NCBI GenBank assembly: GCA_963575745.1
Contig: CAUYUJ010014183.1
Span: 333,501 to 397,500 of the forward strand
Direction of reading: 5' to 3'
Source: Prorocentrum cordatum
Taxonomy: Eukaryota; Sar; Dinophyceae; Prorocentrales; Prorocentraceae
DNA: 64,000 nt
In this document: positions 1 through 11,100 of the stretch, piece after piece
How the letters are laid out: each line of letters starts with the position of its first letter
How positions within the stretch are numbered: the first letter of the stretch is position 1
Translations under genes and position numbers: made by a program
Notes under the pieces: generated by a model
What the model was told of the DNA's origin: nothing
Database searches by the model: none
The model's input: the letters and a program-made list of their open reading frames with translations, nothing else

Positions 1-375
1 TCCTTGGAGTGCGAAGTGTCTGGGGGCCCCCCTCGGTTCCGATGGGGGCTCTGAGGGGGGGGGGCCTTTTGGAGGAGGGCTGCCACGGAGGGGCTTCTAG
101 AGGGCTTGCGAAAGCTTCTGGGACATCTCGGCAGGCTTCCAGGTAGGCTTCTGCGAGAGGGGGGCGGCGTCTGGGCGGGCCTCTACAGGGTTCCTAAGGG
201 CCGCTTCTAGGTGGGCTTCTTGAAGGATTGCCTTGGGGCTTCGCGGATGGCTTCTAGGTCCTGTAGGCTTCTCGGAAGGTGTCTAGGTGGGCTTCTCCGT
301 GGGCTTCTGGGGGGGCGTCTTGGGGGTTCTTGGAATGCGTCCAGGGTGCGTCTTGGAGGGCGTCTGGGGGAGCTT
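1..375. repeat. Degenerate GGGCTTCT minisatellite
   Basis: The words GGGCTTCT, TCTAGGTGGGCTTCT and close variants recur at irregular spacings of roughly 20-30 bp across this stretch. Several reading frames stay open only because the repeat is stop-poor. It resembles the GGCC/TTGG-rich degenerate repeats further along (near 24, 35, 43 and 50-51.5 kb). No gene is seen. Confidence 0.6.
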
Positions 376-448
376 CGAGGAGGGCGCGCGCGAGCGCGCG
401 CGCGCGCGTCTTCGCCCCTCAGCCGCGCTGCCATCCATCCTCATGTCA

Positions 449-467
449 TAGCCATTTTGGCGTCAGG
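449..467 (+). other. Spliced-leader-like relict, site 1
   Basis: Positions 449-461 read TAGCCATTTTGGC, an exact 13-nt match to the core of the conserved 22-nt dinoflagellate spliced leader. One extra G follows, then TCAGG where the leader has TCAAG. A long open frame begins with ATG at 475, a short leader-like distance downstream. In dinoflagellates, spliced-leader relics ahead of coding sequence mark genes re-inserted from processed mRNA. The match is short, so it could be chance. Confidence 0.35.
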
Positions 468-474
468 GCGACAC

Positions 475-1283
475 ATGCCCTGGGACTCCATGCTGAGTGC
501 TCTTGATAACGAAGAAAATGCAGAACACACGGGATGGTCTCGAGTGCCGTTGGCTGCTGGACCAGACAGCCAGGCAGATGTGATTGAGATTGAGCCTGTC
601 GGGGCCGGCGACGCCCGCGCTGACTCCCCGGCCCTTGCCGCATTGCCGCCTGCAGTGGCAGCCCCAGATGTACCGACAGTCCAGGCCTCAGCTGGCTCGT
701 CACATTCTCGACATGGGCTGCCGAGAGAAGTGTTTGCACCGTTCGCCCGCCGCAGCGCATGGCGAAAATCTGTCAAGAACCTGCGGCGTCACGTCTTCGG
801 CCACAGACTGGAAACGATACCCTCCGCATCAATGTGAAGATCCTAATTTGGTTGCAAGCCGTTTCTCGTGCTACTGGTGAAGTATATTTCAATGATGTGG
901 CGGCCACAAACCCACGGTTCGACGATATCGCTAGTGTGTATTCTCGGTCTCAACGAGTTGTCTGCACCGATGCGGACGGAGCAGTAGAACGAGCTGAGCG
1001 TGGGACCGCGCAGAACCTTGCATCTGTGAGGATTCAGTGCGAGGTGCACCGCGCCAGCGGCTTCGCGAAGAAAACCTTTGAGCCTATGGGGCCGACGGTT
1101 AGTGCCAGCATCAACTTTCGCCTGACTCTCTCCAGCGCGACGTCGATGCAGGGCTTGCGGGAAAGCATCAGGCGTGTTCTCTCAGATGGTCGGTTCGAGT
1201 ATGTGCGCGGTCGCCCAGAGGGGCACCACAGAAGATGGAATCAATCATTTCTCGATTTGTTCTGCGGGCCTACTAGCGCCTAG
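475..1283 (+). pseudogene. Unrecognised coding region, 5' part, frameshifted
   Basis: An ATG at 475 opens 120 codons (475-837) beginning MPWDSMLSALDNEENAEH, with mixed non-repetitive composition. After this a second frame (759-1283) continues with protein-like sequence containing RFDDIASVYSRSQRVVC. The frames overlap and neither has a recognisable domain. I read them as one region broken by a frameshift, or as exons whose splice sites I cannot identify. The start at 475 is preferred over the upstream ATG at 211 because 211-470 is repeat and because of the leader-like match at 449. Confidence 0.3.
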
Positions 1284-1401
1284 AATATTCACTGCCGAGG
1301 TGCCCTCCTCAGTTCTTTCAACTACACATGGGACCAACCTCAAACGCGCCACGTCTGCAACGGGTGCTGCACGGGCCCAGAGGACGCTTTGAACAAAAAA
1401 C

Positions 1402-2489
1402 TTGCGCGTTGGTGTGTTCCATGGTGGTAGGAAGCGAACCTCCGACCTGGCCTCGCCACAAATGGTTGGGCGCATCCAAGTCGGTCGGCTACATCGGCCT
1501 GGCGCTGTCGATCCATCCACCTTTGTTCAAGGACGCGTACTTGAGATGTGCGAGTTCGGAGCCAGGTGGCGGCTCTTTGTTGACAGGGCTGGGCAGATGC
1601 GGGATGTGCAGTGGGAATCCCAGGTCCAGCTTGGCCCCGCATGCAAGCGAGATCAGAGATGGCCTCGCCGGGAAGCTCAAGAAACACCGTGGCTGGCATT
1701 GCAGCTCAGACGTCTGCCACAAACATTCCGGTCATTGAAGATCGACATCCCGGGACGGAGGACCTGGAAAAGGCAAGCGTTCGGAAAAACAAGGTATATC
1801 GTGCCACGTTTTCGAAGTATATTTCAAATGATTTGTCTTGGGCCATCCTCTGCCAGGGATGGTTCTACAGAAACGCATATTAGCGCCCTTCGAGAAGATT
1901 TTGGTTGATTGCATAGATGCTTCGAGCGAGGCTTGGAAACAACGTCAACTTCACTTGGCAGCTGCAGGGGCACCTCGGGAGCATGCAGTCCTCGAGCAAG
2001 CCTTGCACAAGACGACGCAGCCAGCCCAGGCGGAGATCAGCAAGCTCTTTACCAACAGCGACAGGTGGGGCATCATAAATAGCTCGCGTTTCGGATTCCT
2101 GTTGCGACGGTTTGGTTTTGCTAGATATGGCGTCCACAAAGGTCCGTTCACGTTTTTTTTGCGGCGTTCTCCTTTGAGCCGTTCCCCCACGTCCCGAGGA
2201 GCAAGGGTGACGCGTGGCGCTGTTGGTGGGGTTCCCCAATTTGAAGAGGACGCACGAGAATTACCCATTCAACACTTTCCTGATTTTGGATTCGGCCGAT
2301 CGTGAATCGGGGGTGTGCAATGAAAAGGAATGCAGGCTCGACGAATGGACGTTGGCATACCTGAGGCAGTATCGCACCAAGCTGGAGAAGGACCCAAGGG
2401 ACATTACTGCAATCGCCGACCTGATCAGCACAGCCGTGGATGCTGATGTGGAGTCAGTTGCAGTGGATGTGGGGAAATACGGCAGTTAG
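1402..2489 (+). pseudogene. Unrecognised coding region, middle part, several frames
   Basis: Protein-like stretches appear in succession in different frames: 1402-1908, 1838-2305 (with KLFTNSDRWGIINSSRFG) and 2214-2489 (with CRLDEWTLAYLRQYRTKLEK). Composition is non-repetitive and rich in charged and hydrophobic residues, unlike the shadows elsewhere in the window. No family is recognised. Repeated frame changes with short overlaps fit a decayed gene or transposon ORF continuing from the segment at 475. 2500-3120 carries no convincing reading frame. Confidence 0.25.
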
Positions 2490-3125
2490 GAGAAGTCTTG
2501 GTCAACTTTCGCAACACTGCAGGACTAACAGGTTGGGGCAGGCATCTGCCCGATGAATTCTGGGAACGATCAAGAAGCTGATGTATCTGTACACCGAGGC
2601 AGGCGCGCGAGCAACCATCAGACTCGAGCGCAGCACCAACTGCCCCACAGACAAGAAGAGCTAAACTAAGAAGAAGAGAACGCGCGGTGGAGGAGGCCTT
2701 TGGAGAGAACATGTCAAGAGTACGAGGGGGACAACGGGGAGACCTTGTCTAATAACACGGACGATATCATTCTGGCGTCTTTCTGCTGCTGACAAGGCAA
2801 CTCTCAGACGACCTGCAAAGGTCGCGACCCGTCGACACCGTGAAGGGAATCCACTACAGACAACCAGACAGATTGCGCGCCAGCTTGCACGACCGAGGCT
2901 TCAAAGGACAGCCGATGCTATCCGCTCGGCAATCTTGAATGGTGGGCGCGGCAAGGCAACAGATGCGTTGCGAAGGTTTCATCCCGATGGCTCCAACTGG
3001 AAGTTGTCCTAGGGGTTACCGAGGGCTCATGGCAAGGCCGCAAGTCCATCGATGGCGACGTTGCCAAGCCCGATGGCTTTGCGTCGGTCATCGCAGGCCG
3101 TGCGCACGCATCGACGCATCCACGT

Positions 3126-4707
3126 ATGTCAGAATTCGTAGCGTTGCCAGAGTCCTTCAAGTTTGCAGATGGTTGTACGCTTCGCCATGCATCCTGGCAT
3201 CCAATGGACTTGTCTCGTCGCGTCGTACACGCCTTGTCTATCCAAGGTAGCGAGCCCACCGCCGTGAAGCTTCGAAGCTATCCGAAAAACGTAGCCACGG
3301 TGGCACACAGCAGTACATCATGATCCAACTGTTGTTCTTCCATCTTTCGATTATGTGCGACGGCCTTGCTGGGAGGCTGGCTTGTGCGTTTGCTTCCCCG
3401 AAGGTGGCTTGGCACTCCGATTGAGGCAATCATTCTGGAAAGTTGTTCGGTCTGTTTGCAGGACGCACTCTGAGGAGAGAGGCGCGCTTAAGTTCGCAGA
3501 GCTTTGCGCATTGTTTCTAAGAGATCGGCGAGATGATCCAATCGACGGAGGTGGAGTCGAAGACATCCCGTATTCAGTATGCGAAATTCTGCGGCGCCAG
3601 AAAGGGTGATATTGACATGGCCAAGAGGACGCGCGCTTTCACTTTCATGGGCCTGGGGTGCCCCGACATGGACGGCTTCATCGGCGGCCAAATGCATCAA
3701 GGCGACGTGCGGCGCACCGTGAATATCTCGGCGTGGGAACACAACGATGACGAGTGGCAGACGATGTCTTATCTTAACGCAATGTTGCGGTGGCGTATCT
3801 GCTTCTACAATGTCGTCTTTGTTGGCCCCTCGGTGTCAAACTTCGCGGCAACAGCTGTTCAAACTACTCTTCTGGAAGTTCCACCACGCGATCCACCTCG
3901 GGCAGCGCTGCGCATGATATGGGGCCCGTGGAAGAGGGGGCGCGCAGGTCAGAAGCCAGAACCCTAGCATGTGGAGTAATGTGTTGGAGAACGCCGACGG
4001 CCCCCCAACGATCGAAGACGTGAATGGCGAGTCAGACGGCGCGGAGGGCACTGATGGCGCCTCAAGTGTCGGCCACGCTGCCGAGGAGGACTACGACATC
4101 ATCGACGAGTCTTCTGATGTCGGCGTGGAACCAGGAATCGACGTGCTCGAGGACAACGATGACGGCTTACCAGTGTTCGGGGGAGGGGAAGAAGGTGATC
4201 CACCAGGAGGCGCACCTGGCGCTGGACAGGGCGGCGCAGAGGGTGATGGCGGGGCTGGACCCGCTGCCCCGCCGCCGCCGCCGCCGCCAGGGCCGCCGCC
4301 AAGGCACCCGCCAGCGCCGCGCTTACCCGTGCCAGCAGAGTTGTCTGTCTCGATTCCTGGCGTTGGCAGGCTCGTTTGGTATCGGAAGAGCAGTGACTTC
4401 TATGCGCATTGTTGGCGCCAGGACCACGGAGGCGCTAAGCGCGTTCGCTGCCGCGCCTCAAGGCCAGGAAAAATGGATGGCCAGGGCCGTCCTCTTGGAT
4501 TTTTTGCACGGATGGTTGTCACAACAGAATGAGCATAGTGATGGCTACAGCCACAAGTCAGAATCGCACCCCTCTCACGAGGACAGAATCGCGGCGAGGC
4601 ACGAGCTGAGGGTGATTGCAGCTGGCAGCCCTGCCTTGCAAGCTCTCTTTGAGCAGGGGCGGCCTCAGAAGTTGGGTGAGCCCGACGAGCCGCCTATGTT
4701 TACTTGA
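3126..4707 (+). pseudogene. Unrecognised coding region, 3' part, proline-rich linker
   Basis: Segments in frame order are 3126-3323, 3533-3967 (with DEWQTMSYLNAMLRWRICFY), 3969-4532 and 4024-4707. The third has an acidic N-half, a GAP-rich linker, a run of eight prolines near 4270-4300, then a compact C-half with CHWRQ-like and cysteine-containing sequence ending near GRPLGFFARM. The last frame continues with an amphipathic helical stretch to TGA after PPMFT. A frame change near 4480-4500 would join the two C-terminal pieces. No family is recognised; a mobile-element ORF is a reasonable guess but unproven. Confidence 0.3.
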
Positions 4708-5154
4708 TGTTTCACCTCGTATGACATATGCACTGCTGTTCTGTGATATGCTTTTCAGGAGCGTCGATGTTAAATGTTGCCCCCCGTTGCCCCCAAGGCC
4801 GCGTCGGTCACAGTACCCGCGCTTCACTCCGGTTCTTCGCGCCCCCTCCTCCCCCCCCCGCGGCAGCGGCGGCGGCGACTAGGAGGAGGGGGGGGGAGGA
4901 GGGGGGGGAGAGAACGAGGCCCACGCTCAGTCTCAATCGTACTCAGACCCTCTCACGCAGAACCCACTCATACTTAGATCCACCTGCGCTCCCTCCTCCT
5001 CCTCTTCCTGATTCGTTCGGCCCCCTCTCTCGGAGTCGATCGGCCCCCTTCAGCCGTTCGGTCGATCCCTAGTCGTGCGCCCCCCTCCCTCCTGAGTCGT
5101 TCGGGCCCCCCCTCCACTTCCTGAGCCGTTCGGGCCTCTGGTCGAATTGCTGCA
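4708..5154. other. No gene seen; GC-rich and pyrimidine-rich low complexity
   Basis: Holds a GGC/GGA-rich patch near 4860-4915 and repeated TCGGCCCCC/GAGTCGTTCG words near 5010-5130. No supported coding frame. Confidence 0.5.
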
Positions 5155-6191
5155 TCATTCTGAGAGCAGCGCATCTCGCGCGGTGTTCCCGCGCGACGTT
5201 GCTCCGCTCGGCCGCGCCGCTGCGACGAAGCCAGGCGGCGCGGTGGTCCTCCCGCGTTGCCTGCTGGCCGACACGACAGGCACGCGCGGTCTCCCGCGCG
5301 GCTCTCTTGCCCTGGAGGGGCCAGCCCTGGGTCGCAAGGTCCATCGTATGCTTGACGGAATCGCGAAACTTGATGACATGGCCGCTGTCTATCGGGCCCC
5401 TGTCGTCACCGACGGTCCGACGCCGTCGCGAGCCCGCGCCAGGTAGGAGTCGAAGAGCTGGCCCTCGGTGACCTTGGCGGCGTGGAGCCAGACGTCGTCG
5501 ATGCGCGCGAGGCCCACGTCCCCGCGCCGCACCAGGACCTCCTCGTTGGCCACGGCCTGCGGCGGCACCAACTCGTGGAAGTGCGACGACGTTGCGTTGC
5601 ACATGTACCACGTGTCGCCAGGAAGGCCCACGACGCCGGCCAAGTAGAACCCGAAGATCGTGGCCAGCGCAACTAGGCCTGCATGTCGTCCGCCGTCACA
5701 TCGTCGAATGCGTCGATGTTCCCAACGTGCCAAAGCGGGGGCGGCTGTCTACGGCGCAGCACCATGACCGGAAATGCCGAGAGGCCCACGAATGCCACCC
5801 CCCGTCTGGCGTGGGCCAGATCCTCTTCTGCGCGTCGCCCTTGACGAGCAGCACACAGCGATGCCACTTGTAGTTGACGTCGATTTCGAAACACACCAGG
5901 CACCGATTGAACGGCGTGTCTGGTGCCTGCGCTAGACCCTGTATTGCGAAGGTCGCCAGGAAGGTGGCGACCGCGGCCCAGGCTTGCTAGGATAGCCACT
6001 CCCGCGCCGGCGTCGTAGGCCGCGGCATCGACCTCGTCGGCGAACGCTCGGGCCGCCGCGCGTGGCCACCCCGGCCGCGAGAATGACAGCAAACCAGAAG
6101 GAAGCCTATAGAAGCCCGCGGCCACGCACGAGCGATAGCAGGCACGGCAGGCAGGGCTGGCACGGCTCGGGGATCTTCTGGCCCGGGTCAA
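5155..6191 (-). pseudogene. Unrecognised interrupted minus-strand coding region
   Basis: Three minus-strand frames carry protein-like sequence in consistent order. Near 5896-5760 there is NYKWHRCVLLVKGDAQKR followed by a W/H-rich stretch. At 5733-5389 there is a hydrophobic segment (LVALATIFGFYLAGVVG) then TWYMCNATSSHFHELVPPQ and a hydrophilic tail. Near 5420-5155 there is SGHVIKFRDSVKHTMDL and a basic helix. Together they look like one membrane-associated protein broken by frameshifts or by introns with undetectable borders. I do not recognise the family. A 7-bp hairpin (GGTCGCC/GGCGACC) lies near 5973-5993. Confidence 0.3.
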
Positions 6192-6203
6192 TCCAGACCC
6201 GGG
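6182..6203. repeat. Short perfect hairpin CCCGGGT/ACCCGGG
   Basis: Seven perfectly paired bases flank an 8-nt loop, and further CTGCAGG palindromes follow to about 6235. No coding context is apparent, so the function is unknown. Confidence 0.4.
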
Positions 6204-6440
6204 TCAGTGAGGCCTTGCAGGGTCCTGCAGGATCCTTCACCCAAACGGCGTGCCCTGCAGGTGCTCCGGGCCGCAACGCGCCAGCTGCTTCCAGAGGATG
6301 GCCACGAGGCCGTCGGAAGCGTCCGAATCCTCGATCGCGCAGCGGCAAATGGACTCCGCGATCGCGCCGCGGACCGCCCATCGGGCCGCCGCGTGTGCCC
6401 ATTCAGCCATGGACTGACTGCTCACGACAAAAAAGGCTTG

Positions 6441-6490
6441 GAAGAGGAGGAGGAGAAGGAGGAGGAGGAGGACGAGGAGGAGGTTGAGGG
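6441..6490. repeat. (GGA)n microsatellite
   Basis: Short GAG/GGA run; it creates artificial glutamate-rich or serine-rich reading frames. Confidence 0.85.
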
Positions 6491-6531
6491 GAGAAAGCTG
6501 CGAATGGGACACGATGAAAGGCACAAGCGCT

Positions 6532-6690
6532 GCGAACAAGTGCAATAAGTATTGGGAGCGTCGGGTGGATTTTCTGGCGCGCTCCGAGGAGCGGCGCTGG
6601 AGGCACCACCAAGGATGCCGCCAGGGATGTACAATGGAGACCCAAGAAAACAGCATGGATTTCAACCAGTACGTGCTTAGATTTTTTGCA
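6532..6690 (-). mobile_element. Foldback element family FB, copy 1 (degenerate)
   Basis: Read on the minus strand this shares the ordered words GTTTTCTTGG, CCCTGGCGGC, GCCTCCAGCGCCGC, CGCGCC and CCAGAAAATCC with the copies at 22281-22414 and 40694-40838. The nested inverted repeat of the other copies is weaker here. No coding capacity, so it would be a non-autonomous element. Confidence 0.4.
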
Positions 6691-6756
6691 CCTTCGACCT
6701 TCGCTACATAGACGACGGGCTCTTTTGGGGACGCCCCCCTCGACAGGAGAGCCCTG

Positions 6757-6957
6757 AATCGAATCCATAAGTCGGATCGGCGATCGATTCGGATCGGCGG
6801 AAGTCGGCAACCACGTCGGGAGAAGTCGAATCGGAGGACATCGGCAAGCCAATAATGTCCCCACTGAGAAACCGGAATCCAAGTCGGAATCCGAAATCGA
6901 ATCGAATCGGAATCGACCGAAATCGAATCGAGCCGAATTGGAGGAATCGAAATCGTC
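6757..6957. repeat. Degenerate GAATCGAATCGG tandem repeat
   Basis: Short AATCG, TCGGAATC and ATCGAA words recur throughout. Open frames here are artefacts of the repeat. Confidence 0.6.
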
Positions 6958-7053
6958 AACCGCTCCACGCAAGCACGGCGAGACCATGCCATGACGGCGT
7001 GCATGCTGGCCCCTGGGGCCGCCAGGAAGCCTTCGAACCAAGGCAGGACGAGC

Positions 7054-7188
7054 AAGGAGGAGGAGGAAGAGGGGAAGGAGGAGGAGGAGGAGGAGGAGGA
7101 GGAGGAGGAGGAGCAGGAGGAGGAGGAGGAGGAGGAAGCGGACGAGGAGGCACAAGAGGAGCAGGATAAGGAGGAGCAGGAGGAGGAG
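7054..7188. repeat. (GGA)n microsatellite
   Basis: About 135 bp of GGA/GAG triplets with occasional GCA interruptions. The flanking 7189-7760 shows no supportable gene. Confidence 0.85.
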
Positions 7189-7761
7189 CCCCCACTTCAA
7201 ATGTGTTTCTCGTCCCGTTGGCCCACAAGCGAGTCAGCAGACCCCTCAGCTTTGTGTGACGTCTGGCGAGGATTCTAGCTCGGGCGACAATCAAATGCCG
7301 AACTCCGTTGGGGCCGTATCTATTTCCAGCACGCAAGAAGTTGTAAGTGGCATAAATAAGATCATGAATTCACACTATGGAGTGAAACTCCTCTGGGGTC
7401 CTGTGTGGAAGCTGTACGGCAAACATAAGCTGACGTGAAGAGAACGAAAGGAAGCAGGAGGGGAGGGAACGGACGACGAGAGGAAACAGAGGCAGCAACG
7501 CGGAGCAAAATAATAATTGGTACACCTGGTCCCCGCCCAAGCTGCAGCAGCCAAAGCGGCAGATGTCCGTCCCTTGCCGAAATCTCCGGGTGGTCGGCCA
7601 CGCATTGCACACAGTCCGCAGATATGCGATGCCAACAGAGGGGACAAGTTTACTATTTGCAAGGAGACGATGAAGGAAAACACGATCACCGACGGGGGGG
7701 GGCCTCAGGCCAGAAATAACGCACACGCCTCAGAAGTACTGGAACCTGGGAAGGGGAACGA

Positions 7762-7893
7762 TGGAGGAGCAGGAGGAGGAGGAGGAGGAGGAGGAGGAGG
7801 AGGAGGAGGAGGAGCAGGAGGAGCAGGAGGAGGAGGAGGAGGAGCAGGAGGAGGAGCAGGAGGACGAGGAGGTGGAGGTTGAGGAGGAGGAGG
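7762..7893. repeat. (GGA)n microsatellite upstream of element A
   Basis: A GGA/GCA triplet run about 300 bp before the start of element A coding sequence. It may mark the left border of the insertion, but no target-site duplication was found. Confidence 0.85.
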
Positions 7894-8187
7894 TTGACGA
7901 AGCCATACGGCCGAGGAGGGGCTGGGACCGTCGCGGCTTCGCTCGTCGTCGGTCGCCCCTTCGGTCGTGGCTCGCGCGCCGCGGAGCCATCAAAGAGAAG
8001 ATAAAGAGGCGCCGCAGCCGCGGCGGTCACCCCGACCGCCACGCCCAGGACTAAGGAAAAAGCCTGGCACCGCCGCGCCAGGACCCAAAGAGGACAGGAT
8101 AGGCTGCTGATCAGACTGGCGGCTGCTGCCAGCAGGCTGGAGCAGCACCACAGCGCGCAGCAGCCCCAGCGCCACCAGCAGCACGCC

Positions 8188-11100
8188 ATGACGCAGAATT
8201 GGAAGCAGCATCGCGGCGCCTCGAGGGAAAGGTGGTCAGGAGCAGGGACCACACACCTCGAGGCGTCGCAGCGCGGCCCTGGGAAAAGGTGGACAGGAGC
8301 AGGGTCCACAGCCCAGGCGCAGCACCAGCGCAAACGCAGCAGCAGTGCCAGTGACTGGACTGGTGACTACGGAGCCATCGGAGGGCGACCCTGGGAGTGG
8401 GCCCTTGGGGATGGCCAGCAGCACAACGCGCAGAGGCGGCAACACAGCCAGCAGCAGCAGCAGCAGCAGCCTCATACCCACAAGCACCACCACCAGACAG
8501 CCCACCACCAGCACCAGCAAAAGCACCCACAGCACCAGCAGCGAAGCGACAGCGCCCAGCACTGGAAGCACAGTGCGCCATGGAGGAGCGCCTCAGCCAG
8601 AAGGAGGAGCAGCAGGCGCAGAAGGAGGGACCAGCACGACGCTCCAGCCGCAGCCTACATCGGCAGTTTCCAATACAGCCCGCAGCAGAAGGCAGTCCTG
8701 GACAGCATCACGCCAGTCTCCTTCGCCGTTGCGATGGAACATGAGAGCTGGTCCGCACCACCAGACGACGAGGAAATGCGGTTCGTGTGGTACAAGACGA
8801 AGTGCCACAGGCTGGGACGCCTCTCCGAGAACATTGCTGGCGCTAGGCTGGCGGGTTTGTGCACATCAAGCCTCGAGCAGGAAGCGGCGATCACCGCCAC
8901 GAACATCTCCTTCGTCTTGCCCCACAAAGAGCGCATGAAGCAGCTCAGGGCTACGCTCGAAAAGCTGGAGGAGGAGCACACCGAGATGGAGAAGCGGCTC
9001 AGCAATATGCTCGACCAGGAGGCGGCGGCCGCCAGAACCATCAGGGTCTACAAGACCCTGCTGAAGGAAACTAGAGATCAGATGGCAAAGACAGCGGGTG
9101 TGAAGGAGGAATCGTCAGAGGAAAAGGGGAGCCAGGACCCCACCAGAGGACGCGCGCCACACCCGGCCGCGAGGAGGAGGCGCGACCCAGCTGCAGCACT
9201 AGCGGCACCAGCCACAGCTCAGCCAGGCATAGCAGCGAGTGCCTCCTCGGGACCAGCAACAACTGCACGATCAGCCCCAGCAGCACCAGACGAGATCAAA
9301 GACGCCATCAGGAAAATGACCGAGAGGCTCGACTCGCAGCAGAAAAAGGAACAGCAGCAAAGTGACCTGCTGGCGCAGGCAGAGCTTAAGCACAAAAGCG
9401 AGCTGAAGGCCTACGAGCAGACCATGGCGCAAAAGATGATCCACACGACCGAAGCGCAGCTGGCCAAGCAGGAGGAGTGGCACACATGGGAGGTCAACGC
9501 GCTCAAGCGACACCACACAGCCAAGCTGGAGGAAAAGGAAGCGAAAGCATACGAGGCACAGAGAGGCAGCCAGAGGACACAGGAGGAAAGGGCCAAAGGG
9601 ATGCTCGTGGACTTGCAAATGCACCTCGAGTTGGAAAAGAAGACACTACGCGAGGAGATGCACAAGGAAGACCAGAGAAGAGCAGCCATCTACACGCAGC
9701 AGGTCCAGAAGGCCAGGCAGGAGGAGCAGGCTGTGATACAGATGGCGGCTCAGGAGGCCCAGTGGTGCAAGATGGCGCAGGAGCACAATGAAAAGGCGAC
9801 GCGGGAGATGGCGGAGGCGGAATACCAGGAGCGATGCGCCCGGCGCAGCGCTTACAAGGAGGAGGAGCTGCGGATCGCAGTGAACTACCAGCAGATGGCC
9901 TACGAGCACCAGGAAGAGGCCAACAGGCGCGAAGCGATGCGGGTCGTCCTGAACCTGGAGCACGCAGCCATCCAGGCGAAGGCATACGAGATGCAGCACG
10001 AGCAGGAAAAGTACTTGGAGCGCGTCGGGGAGCACCAGGAGGCGGTGGACAAAGCTCAAAGGATGGAGGAGGTGGCGCTGCAGCGACAAGCAGCAGCCAC
10101 GAGCGAGCCCCAGGCATTACAGCGCCAGCAGGAGTTGGAGAACCACGTGTCTCAGCAGTACCACAGCACTCTGCAGCACCAGCACCAGCAGGATATGCAG
10201 GCCGCGGTGCAGCACTACGCCCACATCCAGTACATGAGCGACGCACAGAGGCAGCAGCAACTACAAGACCTCCAACGCGCACATGATATGCAAACGGCAG
10301 GACTCCAGAACGCCCTACGGGACGCCTGGGGAGCAGGAGGACAAGTGGATGAGGACCTGCTACTCGACATGACGGACGACCTCATGGAAGACCCAGTCAC
10401 GATTGAGCGCGACCAAAGTATGGCGGAGCAGGAGGGCACGTACCAGAGGGAGCAACTGGAGGCAGACCTACTCCGGCTTCTACCTAGCCAGTACGAACTC
10501 CCACATCCCGAACTACCGCCGTACCTCGAGGAGCTGGCCGAGGTGGGATTTGGAGAGAGGTCTCATACATCGTCGATGCCAACGCCAGAGGAGCCTACCC
10601 TCTCGCCGTTCGGCGACCTCAGTTTTCAGGACCTGAGCTTCGTGCCGAGGCCACCCGCTGAAGAGCGTCCGCTACCACCACCACCACCTCAGCAGCGCCC
10701 GCCCATCGAGGAGCACGCCAGCATCGGCCCACTCCTGCATACGGGGCTGCTCGACGTACGGGCGAACAGTGACTGCATCCCAATTGGCGAATCCGACGAC
10801 GCTGACTTGCAGGACGAAGAGCCGAAGATCTGCCAAGGCCTGCGCGAGGAGAAGGAGGACGAAGCCCCGACAGACCTCGCCTCACCCTCACCAACGCTAC
10901 CAGCCGACTCACCCATCCCGACAGAACAGCCCACGCCAAGACACATACTCTTCCCACCCGTCACGCCTCTCACGCCAAACAAGACCCCACAACGACGACC
11001 ACAGCCAGCCAAAACCCCCATGACGACCTTGTTCATCGACCTCAGCCGCGACGAGGAGGCCTGCCCTAGCACACCTCCACGGATGCCGATCGAGAACATC

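Noticed and set aside
1425-1505. tRNA-like sequence on the minus strand (A-box-like TAGCCGACCGACTTGG and B-box-like GGTTCGCTTCC)
   Set aside because: The acceptor arms pair at only 3 of 7 positions, the D stem fails, the T stem has a mismatch and conserved A58 is C. At best a tRNA-derived relict.
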